A DNA stretch of 64,000 bases from assembly GCF_021462225.1 (NCBI RefSeq), contig NC_061811.1, positions 3,086,663 through 3,150,662 on the forward strand. Reading direction: 5' to 3'. A program made the position numbers and the translations under genes. Below the pieces are notes generated by a model, which had not been told where the DNA came from, did no database searches, and saw nothing but the letters and a program-made list of their open reading frames with translations. Positions 23,240-35,402 of the stretch are shown in pieces. Source of the DNA: Girardinichthys multiradiatus. Taxonomy: Eukaryota > Chordata > Actinopteri > Cyprinodontiformes > Goodeidae. Within the stretch, counting starts at the first letter, position 1. The number at the start of each line of letters is the position of its first letter.

Positions 23240-24790
23240 TTGGATGTCTTAAAAAGTGAATTTGTTTCAGTAATTCAATTTAAAAAGTGAAACTCATATA
23301 GGTTCAATACACACACAGAATGATATATTTCTATGATTCTGGCTTACAGTTCAGTTTTTCAGAAAGTCAGAATATTACACCAAAACAAAAACACAATTTT
23401 TAGTCAGTCATTTTCATCTGCTTATTCCATCGTGGGTCACAGCGAAGCTGGTGCCAATCTCCAACAGTTTATGGGCAGGAGGTGGGGTTCACCCTGGACA
23501 GGTCGCCAGTCAACAACCATGCACACACTCATTCATACACCTAAGGGCAATTTAGAGAGACCAATTAAGCCATAGTACCTGGTGAGAAACCACGCATGCA
23601 CGGGGAGAACATGCAAACTCCATGCAGAAAGACCCCTGGCTGGGAATTGAACCCAGGACCTACTTGTTGCAAGGCAACAGTGCTACCAACTGCACCACCA
23701 TGCAGACCCCACAATTTTTAATACTGCACAGTTGTCCAGCCAACAGTCACTCAAGCCACGAACAGTCATTGCAAAATAAGCAATTGTTCTCAGAGTGCTG
23801 TATCTATTCATTCACATTGAATGTTGAGTGGAGGGGAAAACTATGGCAGAAAATGATGCAAAAGCAACAGATAACATCAGTCTTCAGGGTATTGTTAAGC
23901 AATAACCTATTCAAGATTTTTGGAGAGATTTACAAATTGTGAGCTGCAGCGGGAATGAAAAACTCAAGATCTATGCATCCAAAACATTCAATGTGTTAAG
24001 CCACTGATAAACAAGAGACAACATCAGAAGCATCATACCTGGGTTCAGGAGAAAAAGGACTGGACTGTTGCTCATTGGTCCAAAGTCATCTTTTAAAATG
24101 AAAGTTAATTTAGCAATATTTTCAACAATCACGTTCCCAGAATCTAGAGGAAGAATGGAGGGGCTCAGAGTCCATGTTGCCTAAAGTATAATGTAACGTT
24201 TCCAGTCAGTGATGATTTGGGGAGTCTTTTTATCTGCTGGAGTTGGTCCACTGGGTTTTCTGATCCCAAACACGACTCTATCCTTCCTTCTGCTGACGGG
24301 TTTACAGAGACGCTAATTTTTTTTCAGCAGGACTTGGTGCCAACCCATACTGCTAAAGGTACCAATACCTGCTAGCAATGGTATCACCTACAAACTCTCC
24401 TGACCTAAAAGCCCACAGAGAATCTATGGACTGTTGTGACGAGAAAGATGAGAGTCATCAGAACCAACCACACAGACGAGCTGAAGGCCATTATTAAAGC
24501 ATCCTGGGCTTCCTGAACACCTCAGCAGAACCACAGGCTGATCTCCTCCATACCACACTGCACTGATGCAGCACTTCATGCAAAAAGACAGTTTTCATTA
24601 GGACCACATTTCTGTATTCAAGATCTGTTTTATTGGTCAGATGTAATATTCTGATGTTTTTAGAAACTGACTTTTGGGTTTTTATTAACTTTAGGCCAGA
24701 ATCAACAAAACAAACACAAATAAAAATGTAATTTCCCAAATCAGGTAACTTTTCATGATATTCTAATGTACTGAGATTCAACTATGTGAA
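23240..24790 (+). mobile_element. Fossil Tc1-like transposon (older subfamily) holding a SINE
   Basis: The plus strand keeps decayed transposase phrases in order: GGACTGGACTGTTGCTCATTGG (24058), TCAGTGATGATTTGGGGAG (24207), GTTGGTCCACTGGGTTTTC, CAGCAGGACTTGGTGCCAAC (24327), AACTCTCCTGACCTAAA and ATCCTGGGCTTCCTGAACACC. The frame is broken by many indels. Inverted terminal sequences survive poorly at about 23250-23400 and 24610-24790. It belongs with the fossil at 2290-3355. A SINE split it near 23400. Confidence 0.75.
23403..23709 (-). repeat. SINE-like repeat, copy 3, with 11-bp target duplication
   Basis: A complete copy of the repeat family, oriented minus, with the tRNA-like head near 23690 and the tail at about 23405. 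It is flanked by the exact duplication CACAATTTTTA at 23392-23402 and 23710-23720. This is the mark of insertion by LINE machinery into the fossil Tc1. Confidence 0.85.
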
Positions 24791-27455
24791 ATAAATAAAA
24801 AGGGAATATCCAAAGTGTTATCCAGAAACCTTAAATGGTTAGCAGACGAAAACTAATTTCTCAAGTCTCCAATTTGTCAAAGAAATCCCTTTCAGAGAAA
24901 TTATTTAAACTCGTAACTGTTTTCTGATTTTTAAGGACACACGTCTAACAAATGTTGGAGCCAAACTATTAAGAACCTTTGAGAGCTATTAATAAAGGGT
25001 CCTTAGGGGCCAGAATCATTTACAAGTAAAATAGCCATTTTTACCTCACTCCTGCACAAAACCCCACAACCTTTTGGAAAAAAAGGAAATTTTATAACAT
25101 TAATTAATAACATGATTAAAAATATGTATTACATTAATTTTGGCAAAACATGCAAAAATGTGTTTGTTTTATAGTTAAATTAAATAAGTACAATGCCATT
25201 ACATCGTTATACCTGCACAAAAAGATAAATAGAAAGAATCAGTTTGTTGACAGTTTATCAAAAAATGTCTGAGCCACTATTCAGGGCCTAAAGATCCACA
25301 TGAGGCTCCGGAACCACAGGTTGCAGACCCCTTCCCTAAGCCATTGGTTCTACACAACAACTTAGATAAAATGAAAAAATAAAATGTTCAACATTTTTAA
25401 ACAAATTAAGCCTGCATTAATGTAGGCACATTTCAGGGCTTAAAACTCAAAGCGGATTACTTACTTTTACTCGGTTCCACCCTAACTCTGTCCATATATC
25501 TAGTTCCCTTTGACAAGTAGATTCAGGCGGCTTCATGTTCTGTGTTTTTTATCAGTCTGCTTCAAATGGACCAATCAGGAGCTGTTCCTTTCGCCTCCTC
25601 AACCACCACCCAGAGTCATTCATTGATTTTTAATTTGGTCACAGTATGAGAGTCTTAATTTTCGTTGTGCAAACAGAGATGCTAGTGATGATCATTACTG
25701 CCTGATTAATGTGGTGATCATTTATTGCCTGTCTCCATGTTTCCATAGCACATTTTTCACTCACCCTAGCAGCTCTTTAAGCACAACTATACATGTTTCT
25801 TTGAGTGTCTGTTTAGGTCCTTTAGTTTATTAATTTAAATACAGTTGACAAACATTTCAGCCATTCAGTAGAAAACTGGTTTGCAGTTTAAAAAGGAAAG
25901 ACACTGTCCAGAAAGTGTTTGTCTTTGCTAATCTGTCTTTCTTCTTGCTCTGGTTGATGTTTCAGGGTTCAGGGACCGTATTGTTGGTTTTTCATTGGTG
26001 GTAAAAAGTCTTGTTGCCTGGTTCTCAGATATTTTAGGAGGTTTTTATAGGTTGCCTTAGCCAAGTTTGTTAAAACAGCGCCCTTGGGGCTCGTACTGAG
26101 CTACTAAAATTAACCTAGCCCATATACCAAGAGCCAGCTGTAAAATTAGTGAATGAGCAGCTGTGAACAAAAGTGACTGTTGAAAGTGTGGATGACTGCG
26201 ATAGGCTACTCAGTCGTCCAGACCTCCAGTTGAAGAAGGGCGAGACTTTTGAATGAAGGCTGTCAGAGGCTAGGCGAGTCATTTCCCGACACCAGCTTAA
26301 ACAAAACTTTCAGTAAACCTGCTTAGTAAGACCTTTCAGGTTTAGGGAAGTCCGAACCCGTTTTATGGAGAGCTGGATTTGAGCAATCCCTGTAGACATA
26401 GGGAAGTAGGAGGGAGGGGTTAGCTCATCGAACAACAAAACTGTGGAGCAGCATTTCACCATATAAATGTGCAGAACACTTGTGGGGCATTCTAGTGCAG
26501 CTGATAACTTCATATCATAACCCAAACCTTTATATTACTGTGGAAATAATGATATAATGACTATAAAATTATCTTAAAAAAATCAACCTGACATCAGTCC
26601 TCACCTGTTCTACTTTCTGGATCTATTCCATCAATAATATGATCTTAAAACCTTACCCCCTACCCTGAAGCTGTCCCTGGCTCTAATAATATTTTTTATC
26701 ACTAATCATTTAAGACCTCACTCGAGCTTCCTCCGTCTCTCCACCTTTTATTGCTTCAACTGCCTCACTACTTATGTACTATCATTCTCCTGATGAGACA
26801 TTATTGCACATAATATCTAATATAATGTAAGATATGTTAAATAGCCGAGTATGATTAGGTGCTGACCTCGTGATGTGTAACCTTTACTAACACTGATGTT
26901 ACTCTTTTTAAGAAAACAAGGTAAGTCCTCCTGTTGTCTAAGTCTTTTCTTTGGTGGTGGCATTTTGCTGAAATAAAATGACAAAACATTTTTTTGATGG
27001 TTAAAGTTACTTGAGAACACTGACAAAGTTAACACATTCATGACAACATTCCCTACAGAGAGTTTTACCTCATTCAAGGTCTCTGGCCAGACTAACGCAG
27101 TCTCCTGTGTCTGCCCTGCTTCCCAAACACTCAAAGCAGCTAGAAGAGGGGGCAAGCCAGTGGCATCACACTTTCACCATAAAGCACATGAGGTAAAGAT
27201 TTCAGATTTCAAATCAAGTATTTTTCTCCTCCGCGGTATAATATGTGCGGGGACTAATCCGCCTGTCTCCAATATTGGGGGGGGGACATGTCCCTCCTGG
27301 TTCCTATGCCTATGCTGACAAGAAAACATTTTTAGAATATCTGATAAGCTCAGTTATGCGTATAAGACCAACCAGCCAGACAAGTTACAAGTGAAAATAG
27401 TTTCAAATGAATAAAACAGAAACTCCCAATTTTGAAGAAAAGTTTTTAAATATAG
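24791..27455. other. Non-coding, no gene recognised
   Basis: Long AT-rich tract. The 112-aa minus frame at 27155-26817 includes a basic MPPPKKRLRQ stretch but no recognisable domain. Nothing else is supportable. Confidence 0.5.
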
Positions 27456-27575
27456 TGGGCCCACCACCTGCAGGGGGAACCATAAGCAGACGGGGCTAAG
27501 AGAATCGGGCAACGGTCAAAGGTGGAGAACACCCGATCCCCAATCTCCGGATACTTAAACATAGTCACCTTCCCC
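27456..27575 (+). repeat. Degraded RTE-like LINE 5' fragment
   Basis: Resembles the RTE-like LINE around 31687-31795: GTGGGCCCACCACCTGCAGG, GGGGAACC and CCGATCCCC blocks appear in the same order. Heavily mutated and short. Confidence 0.5.
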
Positions 27576-28994
27576 AGAGGCACGTCCTACCGAGAGGAGA
27601 CCCATAGGATGGCCCATTACAGGCAGGAGGGACTATAGACCCTTTACCATTGCCTGTAGAAAGCCCCAAGCTTTGGCAAACCCAGGTCGCGTTTCAAAAC
27701 AAATTTACCTGGGTAATATCACTTTCCTGGGGCTATATTTTCACTGGTAAACCGTTCTACTGTGGAGATTGTCTTTTCAGCTTTCTTATTTGTGAAAGAT
27801 TGGTTAAAGGGGCAGCGAAGCATGGGACCAGCAGCTTCAGTAAAGGCACGGGTTAGTATACAAATTAATCGTTGTTAAACCATTCATCTGTCACATAAAT
27901 CTCAAAACTTACAGGCTGATCTGGCTGCTAAGCTAACCAGGCAGCTGGACTGGGACTTCCCCGCTAACCGCTGCCTCATCGGCACTCTGGGATTTCTCGC
28001 TAGCCGTTTTTGGCGGCTGAAAGTAAATCTAAAGTGTTTAGTAGATATGTGGTGATGTGTGGTTACCATAAATACCAGAAAACAAAATTGAATATTTATC
28101 ACCAGAAAATCTTAGGTTTCTGCTGGCATTATTTATTAACTATTTTCCCACAGGTCTGTAAGATAAATATTTTGATGCATTTTGTATGGAGCTAAATTGG
28201 GGCCATAAAGTTTGTTCAAACAAAAAAAAATTGAACCTGAAAATTTATTTTGAACCTCCCCCCAAAAAAATTTAAAAACTGAAAAAAAAAGTTTTGCAAC
28301 TGAAAAAAAAAAACAGATGTGAATCTGGAGAAACAAAAGTTCAAAACTACTTTTCAGATTCAAGTTTTTTCTTTTTTTTCGAACTTGCAGATTTTTTTTT
28401 CGGCTTCAAACTTTTGGCCCTGTTTTGGCAAGGGGGGCGGGGCCTCAGATCACATGACTGACAGCTCAACACAGCGGCTGAACAACTTATTCCCAGCTGT
28501 TGCATTCAGGGACCGTGGAAACTGGAAATATCTGTCATACATCATCAATATTCTATATATATGTGATTGGTTTTGAAAGATAACATGCTTCACCGATAGA
28601 AGCAGCTTACGTAAAAACACAACGCGCATCTCAGAGAAGAAAATATGATCTTGACAGATTTGCACAGCATTTTAAGTCCGTGTTGGAGATTTCCCATGCT
28701 CTCAACATCAAGCCAGAGTAAGCGGCGGTATGAAACATGATGCAAAACGAGCCGGTATTTTCCGAATATCCTTGCATAATTAAGGCTGGACTTGTTTTCA
28801 CAAAGACTGGTCTCGGGTTTCGGTTTCTGGTGCATTTTTGATTAAAACGTGTTTGGTCTCCATTTAGTGAAGTGACTCACAGCCAGGAGCAAACTGGCAT
28901 ACGGGACAACCGTGAAAATCCCCGGTGGACTGCTGGCTTAGGCCTTTCTTATTTTTTGTATGTTTAGTTTTTAATAACTGCCTTTCACCAACGC
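27576..28994. other. Non-coding; A- and T-rich homopolymer patch at 28215-28400
   Basis: No gene recognised. Between 28215 and 28400 there are repeated A or T runs of 7-11 bases broken by GAAC/CTGA-like pieces. It could be a decayed low-complexity repeat. Confidence 0.45.
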
Positions 28995-29048
28995 AGGGCG
29001 GTGGGCCGGTGGTTCACTTCAGCCTGTGAGTCACCGGCCCACCGCCCT
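28995..29048. repeat. GC-rich perfect hairpin, 17-bp stem
   Basis: AGGGCGGTGGGCCGGTG (28995-29011) is exactly complementary to 29032-29048, with a 20-nt loop. The GC content contrasts strongly with the AT-rich surroundings. No element assignment. Confidence 0.9.
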
Positions 29049-29914
29049 ACACAGACGCAGGGGGAGCGCGACATCAAGTATGCAAGAGGCGACAGTTTCT
29101 GGGGCGCTGATATTTTTCTGGACCATTGTGCCCTAAAATATGCCATATCAAACCGTTAAGGATAACCTTTATTTCTATGACTCATAGCTGTTTTTCCCAT
29201 TTATACCATAATGGTATAAAATATAAGTTCTAATGTTTCCTTTTTGTTAGAATAGGACAAGAATGCTCATCGACACAAGGATAAATGGCCCAAGGTTTGT
29301 CATGAATGACCTGTGGCTGGGGCACTGGGTTTGATGGTGGAGCAGGCTGTAACTGGTTTGATTAGAAAATTACAGCACACTTAGATTAAGTATGGGCACC
29401 CGCTACTACACAATCTAACAGATAGACACCACAATGGTGACACATAGTCCACTGATAAACACTGAGGGAGGGCACATCCATTGCATCGTAGTGCCAGATA
29501 TAAAAACTAAATGTGACTTTCTTTCAGGGCTCTTCGTCATCCTCTAACAGATGCTACGGTCCGAGACGAGCCTCGGCGCTGATCTCTGTAATCATTCATC
29601 TGCCTAATTTAGATTAAAGTAGCTAAAAGTTAGAAACTGTTTGAGAGTAGTTCATTTAAGAGTCTTTAGATAGAGTGTGTGATCGCTTCTGGGGACCAAG
29701 GACCGGAGGAACTCCAAGAGGTCTGACCGCCAACAGGTGCGGTAGCTCGGACAAACCTCTCCTCTGCTCCAGTCAGGTAGATCAGCTCTGCTGCACGCTG
29801 GCGAACAGCTGACCTGTAACACATGAACATGCGCTGCAGGGCGGCCAGCTGAGCTGACAATGAAGAGCGAAGATCAGAAAAAAAAAGCCCGGGATACTAA
29901 GACAAACAGTGGCA
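29049..29914. other. Non-coding, no gene recognised
   Basis: A 64-aa minus frame at 29860-29666 is GC-richer than its surroundings and may be transposon-derived, but I cannot place it. Confidence 0.4.
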
Positions 29915-30184
29915 CTTATTAAAAACTAGGTAACTACCTCTTGAAGCTCATCAATAGAATGCCAAGAGTGTGCGGAGCAGTAATCGAAGTAAAAGGTGGC
30001 TACTTTGAAGAACCTAGAATATAAGACATATTTTCAGTTGTTTCACACTTTTTTGTTCAGTATATAATTCCACATGTTTTAATTCATAGTTTTGATGCCT
30101 TCAGTGTGAAGCTACAATATTCATAGACATGAAAATAAAGAAAAATCTTTGAATGAGAAGGTGTGTCCAAACTTTTGGTCTGTA
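29915..30184 (-). mobile_element. Tc1/mariner-like element end, different family
   Basis: On the minus strand it begins CAGACCAAAAGTTTGGACAC at about 30184, adjacent to TA, followed by AT-rich sequence and a GTAGCCACCTTTTAC block. I recall this as the terminal region of another fish Tc1/mariner family. It is cut off near 29915. It sits directly against the gypsy gag fragment, consistent with insertion into it. Confidence 0.6.
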
Positions 30185-30650
30185 CTCCCTCATCCGGTTG
30201 TCCAGGCGGACGGCCAGACTTATGTAATCATCCAGCTCCTCAGGATCCTCCAGAAGGGTGAGCTTGTCTTTCAAACTCTCATCTAGAGTCTGGAAAAAGG
30301 TAGATTTTAGAGCGCTGGAGTTCCAACCCGACACAACTGCCAGTGTGCGGAAATCAATAGTGAACTCCGTCAGAGGTCACCTCTCCGGAAAACTTCTCCG
30401 GGCTAGGGCAAACTATTTCCCGACTATGAGGAAGTTGCTGGGACTCCGAAGGTGGTGAGGCGCCCTCCGGTGGTGAGGCGGGTGTAACTCCCAGAGTGTG
30501 CTGCATTAAGGCTGTGAGCTGTTCCAACTGCTGACTAACCTGCCGCTGCTGGTCGAGGAGAGAGCGGAGGGTCGAACCATGAACCTGGATAAAGTGACCA
30601 TGCTCAGAAAAGGTTCTCTGGAGTGCCTCTGCAGGGTCCGGCTGGCCTGA
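30185..30650 (-). pseudogene. Ty3/gypsy Gag fragment
   Basis: The minus frame at 30334-30185 reads WNSSALKSTFFQTLDESLKD followed by RLDNRMRE. This fits the capsid of vertebrate Ty3/gypsy (Sushi-type) retrotransposons. Upstream, the minus strand reads an N-terminal Gag coiled region with RSLLDQQRQVSQQLEQL. Frame breaks lie between the two pieces. A Tc1/mariner end truncates the C-terminal side. Its LTR lies just upstream (30657). Confidence 0.7.
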
Positions 30651-30656
30651 GTGTTA

Positions 30657-30880
30657 TGTCATAGTTTTTAAGGCCGTCTTGACCCACATGCAGAGGACAC
30701 ACAGACAGAGAAGCATAGATTTAAAGTTTTATTTCTCGGTCTAAGGAACGAGGCGAGCAAGGTGGTCAGGAGTCAGGCTGTAAGGGAAAGACAGAGTTGA
30801 GCTGAGGAAACAGATCGGATAAATCAAGCCAAGATCTATGCTCACTATTCAGGAGGTGATTGATCCGCCAGGGGGGAGAG
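30657..30880 (-). repeat. Ty3/gypsy LTR remnant (U5 side)
   Basis: On the minus strand the sequence ends CTGCATGTGGGTCAAGACGG ... TATGACA at 30657, immediately upstream of the gag fragment. A similar end appears at 60610-60650. The outer part of the LTR is missing. Confidence 0.5.
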
Positions 30881-31095
30881 ACGGGTACAAGTCTGATATT
30901 ATTTGTAGCTTATGTCATTAACTGCATTAAACAGGCTAAACACAAAACAGAAAAGATTAAAATTATAGTCAGAGGAACAGAAAAGTTCTTAGGGTTTAAA
31001 GAAGGATCTTGGGAATACATTAATAAAAAGTTGGAAACAGACGGAAAGCAAGGAGGAACCCATCTGATAGAAACACATTATAATATTACAGTGGA

Positions 31096-31319
31096 ATGAA
31101 AGAAGCTTAATAGCTAATGGACAGGAATTTAAATTGCATATAGATGGAATTGATGTAAAACCAGAAATTATATGTACACAGGAGACGTGGTTAAAACCAA
31201 ACCTAGATTTTGTGTTTAAAGGGTATAATAGTATCAGAAGGGATAGACGAGGAGGATGTGGAATATTTATAAAAGAAGGAATACAATATCAGATGTTAGG
31301 AAAAGGTAAAAATTTATAA
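31096..31319 (+). pseudogene. I-like LINE endonuclease, N-terminal piece
   Basis: Reads WNERSLIANGQEFKLHIDGI, then ICTQETWLKPNLDF with the catalytic Glu, then a GGCGIFIKEGIQY block, to a TAA at 31317. Beyond the stop the frame goes on as YIVVEIYDKKE and then meets the inserted RTE-like LINE. It picks up again at about 34712. Confidence 0.75.
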
Positions 31320-31495
31320 TACATAGTAGTTGAAATTTATGACAAAAAAGAAACCACCTCCTTGAACCACCACCTTAACCTGGTGGAGGGGTTTGAGTGC
31401 TGAAATGATCCTAGAGGCTATGTTGTCTGGGGCCTAAATGCCCTTGGTAGGGTCTCCCATGGCAAACAGGCTCTAGGTGATGGGTCAGACAAAGA

Positions 31496-33292
31496 GTGGT
31501 TCAAGAATCCCTCATGAAGAAAAAAATATCGAGGCACGTGACGTCGCCCGGTACGGCGGAGCCGGGGTCCCACCCTGGAGCCAGGCCTGGGGTCGGGACT
31601 CGTCGGAGAGCGCCTGGTGGCCGGTTTGCTCCTCGCGGGACCCGGCCGGGCCAAGCCCGAACGAGAGACGCGAGGCCATCCCCCAGTGGGCCTACCACCT
31701 GCAGGGGGAACCGTGAGGGACTGGTGCAAAGAGGATTGGGTGGCGGACGAAGGTGGAGACCTCAGCGGCCCGATCCCCGGATGCTTAGGCTGGCTCTAGG
31801 GACGTGGAATGTCACCTCGCTGGGGGGGAAGGAGCCTGAGCTTGTGCGGGAGGTCGAGAGATATCGACTAGAAATAGTCGGGCTTGCCTCCACGCACAGC
31901 GTGGGCTCTGGAACCCATCTCCTTGAGAGGGGTTGGACTCTGTTCTACTCTGGAGTGGCCCACGGGGAGAGGCGGCAGGCTGGTGTGGGTTTGCTTGTTG
32001 CCCCCCAGCTCAGCCGTCTCGTGTTGGGGTTTACCCCAGTGGATGAGAGGGTCGTATCCCTGCGCCTTCAGGTTGGGGAGAGCTCTCTGACAATCATTTC
32101 AGCCTACGGACCGAGTAGCAGTGCAGAGTACCCGGCCTTCTTGGCGTCCCTGTCGGGGGTGCTGGATAGTGCCCCTCCCGGGGACTCCATTATTCTGCTG
32201 GGGGACTTCAACGCCCACGTGGGGAACGACAGTGACACCTGGAGAGGCGTGATCGGGAGGAATGGCCTCCCCGATCTGAATCCGAGTGGTGTTTTGTTAT
32301 TGGACTTCTGTGCTAGTCATGGATTGTCCATAACGAACACCATGTTCAAACATAAGGGTGTCCATCAGTGGACTTGGCACCAGGACACCCTAGGCAGGAG
32401 GTCGATGATCGACTTTGTTGTCGTATCATCAGATCTTCGGCCGCATGTTTTGGACACTCGGGTGAAGAGAGGGGCTGAGCTGTCCATTGATCATCACCTG
32501 GTGGTGAGTTGGATCCACTGGAGGAGGAGAAAGCCAGTCAGACTTGGCAGGCCCAAGCGCATAGTGAGGGTCTGCTGGGAACGTCTGGCGGAGCCCTCGG
32601 CCAGGGATGTATTCAACTCCCACCTCCGGGAGAGCTTCGACCAGATCCCGGGGGATGTTGGAGACATAGATTCCGAGTGGACCATGTTCTCCGCATCTAT
32701 TGTCGATGCTGCTGCCCGTAGCTGTGGCCGTAAGGTCTGCGGTGCCTGTCGTGGCGGATATCTCAGAACCCGGTGGTGGACACCGGCAGTAAGGGATGCT
32801 GTTAAGCTGAAGAAGGAGTCCTATCGGCTGTGGTTGGCTTGTGGGACTCCTGAGGCGTCTGACGGGTACCGTGAGGCCAAGCGTGCTGCGGCCCGGGCTG
32901 TGGCAAAGGCAAAAACACGGGCCTGGGAGGAGTTCGGTGAGGCCATGGAGAAGGACTACCGGTTGGCCTCGAAGCGATTCTGGCAAACCGTCTGTCGCCT
33001 CAGGAGGGGGGAGCAGTGCTTCGCCAACACTGTTTATAGTGGGGGCGGGAGACTGCTGACCTCGACTGAGGACATTATCGGGCGGTGGAAGGAGTACTTC
33101 GAGGATCTTCTCAATCCTGCCATCACGCATTCCGTGGTGGAAACAGAGGCTGGGGACTCGGGGTCGGACTCTTTCATCACCCAGGCTGAAGTCACCGAGG
33201 TGGTTAAAAAGCTCCGCGGTGGCAAGGCTTCGGGGGTGGATGAGTTCCACCCTACCTCAAGTCTCTGGATGTTGTGGGGCTGTCATGGTTGA
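31496..33292 (+). pseudogene. RTE-like LINE endonuclease and RT N-terminus
   Basis: A 598-codon frame. From about residue 100 an apurinic-type endonuclease is readable: [41 protein letters not shown] (catalytic Asp/Asn) and IDHHLVVSW (catalytic His). At the position where related enzymes have a QET-type Glu motif, the reading is STHS. Then comes a linker with [14 protein letters not shown] and the RT N-terminus ([16 protein letters not shown]). The frame is lost near 33250-33290. The first 100 residues are proline- and arginine-rich and may be leader rather than coding. Confidence 0.8.
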
Positions 33293-34684
33293 CACGTCTC
33301 TTCAACATTGCGTGGCGGTCGGGGACAGTGCCTCTGGACTGGCAGACTGGGGTGGTGGTCTCCCTTTATAAGAAGGGGGACCGGAGGGTGTGTTCCAACT
33401 ACAGGGGGATCACACTCCTCAGCCTCCCTGGTAAGGCCTACGCCAGGGTATTGGAGAGCAGAGTCCGACCGATAGTCGAACCTCGGCTTCAGGAGGAGCA
33501 GTGTGGTTTTCGTCCCGGCCGTGGGACACTGGACCAGCTCTATACCCTCTACAGGGTGCTCGAGGGTTCATGGGAGTTTGCCCAACTGGTTCACATGTGT
33601 TTTGTGGACCTGGAGAAGGCATTCGACTGTGTCCCTCGTGATGCCCTGTGGGGGGTGCTCCAGGAGTATGGAATCGGGGGCCCTTTATTAGGGGCCATCC
33701 GGTCCCTGTACGAGTGGAGCAGGAGTTTGGTCCGCATTGCCGGCACTAAGTCGGACCTGTTCCCGGTGCATGTTGGACTCCGGCAGGGCTGCCCTTTGTC
33801 ACCGGTCCTGTTCATAACTTTTATGGACAGGATTTCTAGACGCAGCCAAGGGCTGGAGGGGGTCGGGTTTGGGGACCAGTGGATTTCGTCTCTTCTTTTT
33901 GCAGATGACGTGGTCCTTCTGGCCCCCTCTAGCCAAGACCTACAGCATGCGCTGTGGCGGTTCGCAGCCGAGTGTGAAGCGGCTGGGATGAGGATCAGCT
34001 CCTCCAAGTCCGAGGCCATGGTACTCGACCGGAAAAGGGTGGCTTGTCCTCTTCAGGTTGGAGGGGAGTTCCTGCCTCAAGTGGAGGAGTTTAAGTATCT
34101 CGGGGTCTTGTTCACGAGTGAGGGAAGAATGGAGCGGGAGATCGACAGACGGATCGGTGCGGCACACAGTAATGGGGGCGCTGTGCCGGTCCGTTGTGGT
34201 GAAGAGAGAGCTGAGCCGAAAAGCAAAGCTCTCAATTTACCGGTCGGTCTACGTTCCTACCCTCACTTATGGCCATGAACTTTGGGTCATGACCGAAAGA
34301 ACGAGATCCCGGATACAAGCGGCTGAAATTAGCTTCCTCCGTAGGGTGGCCGGGCACTCCCTTAGAGACAGGGTGAGGAGCTCGGCCATCCGGGAGGGGC
34401 TCGGAGTAGAGCCGCTGCTCCTCCACATCGAGAGGAGCCAGTTGAGGTGGCTCGGGCATCTATACCAGATGCCTCCTGGACGCCTTCCTTGGGAGGTGTT
34501 CCAGGCACGTCCCACCAGGAGGAGGCCCAGGGGACGGCCCAGGACACGCTGGAGAGACTATGTCTCTCGGCTGGCCTGGGAACGCCTTGGGCTCCCCCTG
34601 GAGGAGCTGGAGGAGGTGTCTGGGGAGAGGGACGTCTGGGCGTCTCTGTTGAGTCTGCTGTCCCCGCGACCCGGTCCTGGATAA
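33274..34684 (+). pseudogene. RTE-like LINE reverse transcriptase
   Basis: Two overlapping frames. In 33274-34278: SNYRGITLLSLPGKAYARVL, EEQCGFRPGRGTLDQLYTL, CFVDLEKAFDCVP (first catalytic Asp), GLRQGCPLSPVLF and LLFADDVVLLAP (FADD). After a frameshift near 34170-34200, 34058-34684 continues with SRKAKLSIYRSVYVPTLTYG, LRWLGHLYQMPPGRLP and GRPRTRWRDYVSRL, to the stop. The motif set is complete except for the frameshifts. Confidence 0.83.
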
Positions 34685-34712
34685 GCGGAAGATGACGAGA
34701 CGACGAGAAAAA

Positions 34713-35216
34713 TGTAAAATAATAAATTTTTATAATCCATGTAAAATATTATCATTTGAGTTGATGGATGAATTAATGGGGTATTTAGAAGGAAAAGTAA
34801 TCTGGTGTGGAGATTTTAATGCTAACAGCACATTATGGGGAAAATGTAATGATAAAAATGGACAAGTTATTGAAGAAATAATGGAAATGAAAAATTTGGT
34901 ATGTATAAATAATGGAAGAGGAACAAGAATTAATGTAAAAACAGGAACAGAGTTTGTGAGTGATTTAACAATAGTATCAAATTGTTTAGCTAATAACTGT
35001 GAGTGGAACATTGACAAAGATACAACAGTAGGTAGTGATCATTACCCTATTAAAATCATAACAGGAATATTAATAAATAACAGGAATACGGGATTATATA
35101 AAAGATTAAACTTTAATAAGGCTGATTGGGGAAAATTTAAATATTTAAGTCAAAAGAAATTGGAAGAAATAGATGAGTCAATTGATATAAATAGTTTAAA
35201 TATAAATAATCTGTAA
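34713..35216 (+). pseudogene. I-like LINE endonuclease, C-terminal piece
   Basis: Begins KCKIINFYNPCK at the junction with the RTE-like insertion, and contains WCGDFNANSTLWG and VGSDHYPIKI, which carry the Asp/Asn and the final Asp-His of the endonuclease. It ends at a TAA near 35216 ahead of a poly-A-rich patch. Confidence 0.78.
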
Positions 35217-35402
35217 AAAAAAATCTTACAGGCTGCAGAGGAGTCAATAAAAAAGGAGGAAGACAGAACGATAAAACAATGGTGCCATGGTGGACAACAG
35301 AATGTAATGAAGTAATAAAATTAAGAAATAAAGCACTTAAAACGTTAAAAAGTAACCCAGTTTTGTCAGAATCTAATTGAGTACAAAAGAAAGCAATCAA
35401 AG

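Larger units (their letters stand above)
31353..34711 (+). mobile_element. RTE-like LINE copy 2, near full length
   Basis: Starts with CCACCTCCTTGAACC and a hairpin-prone CCACC..GGTGG segment, as copy 1 does at 12986. It contains endonuclease and RT in three frames and ends at about 34711 after GGATAAGCGGAAGATGACGA. The insertion lies exactly between the two halves of the I-like endonuclease. About 3.36 kb, so nearly complete. Two frameshifts make it inactive. Confidence 0.83.

Noticed and set aside
32429..33250. 273-aa minus-strand open frame
   Set aside because: Antisense to the RTE-like LINE protein; a similar shadow appears opposite copy 1 at 17555-16986.
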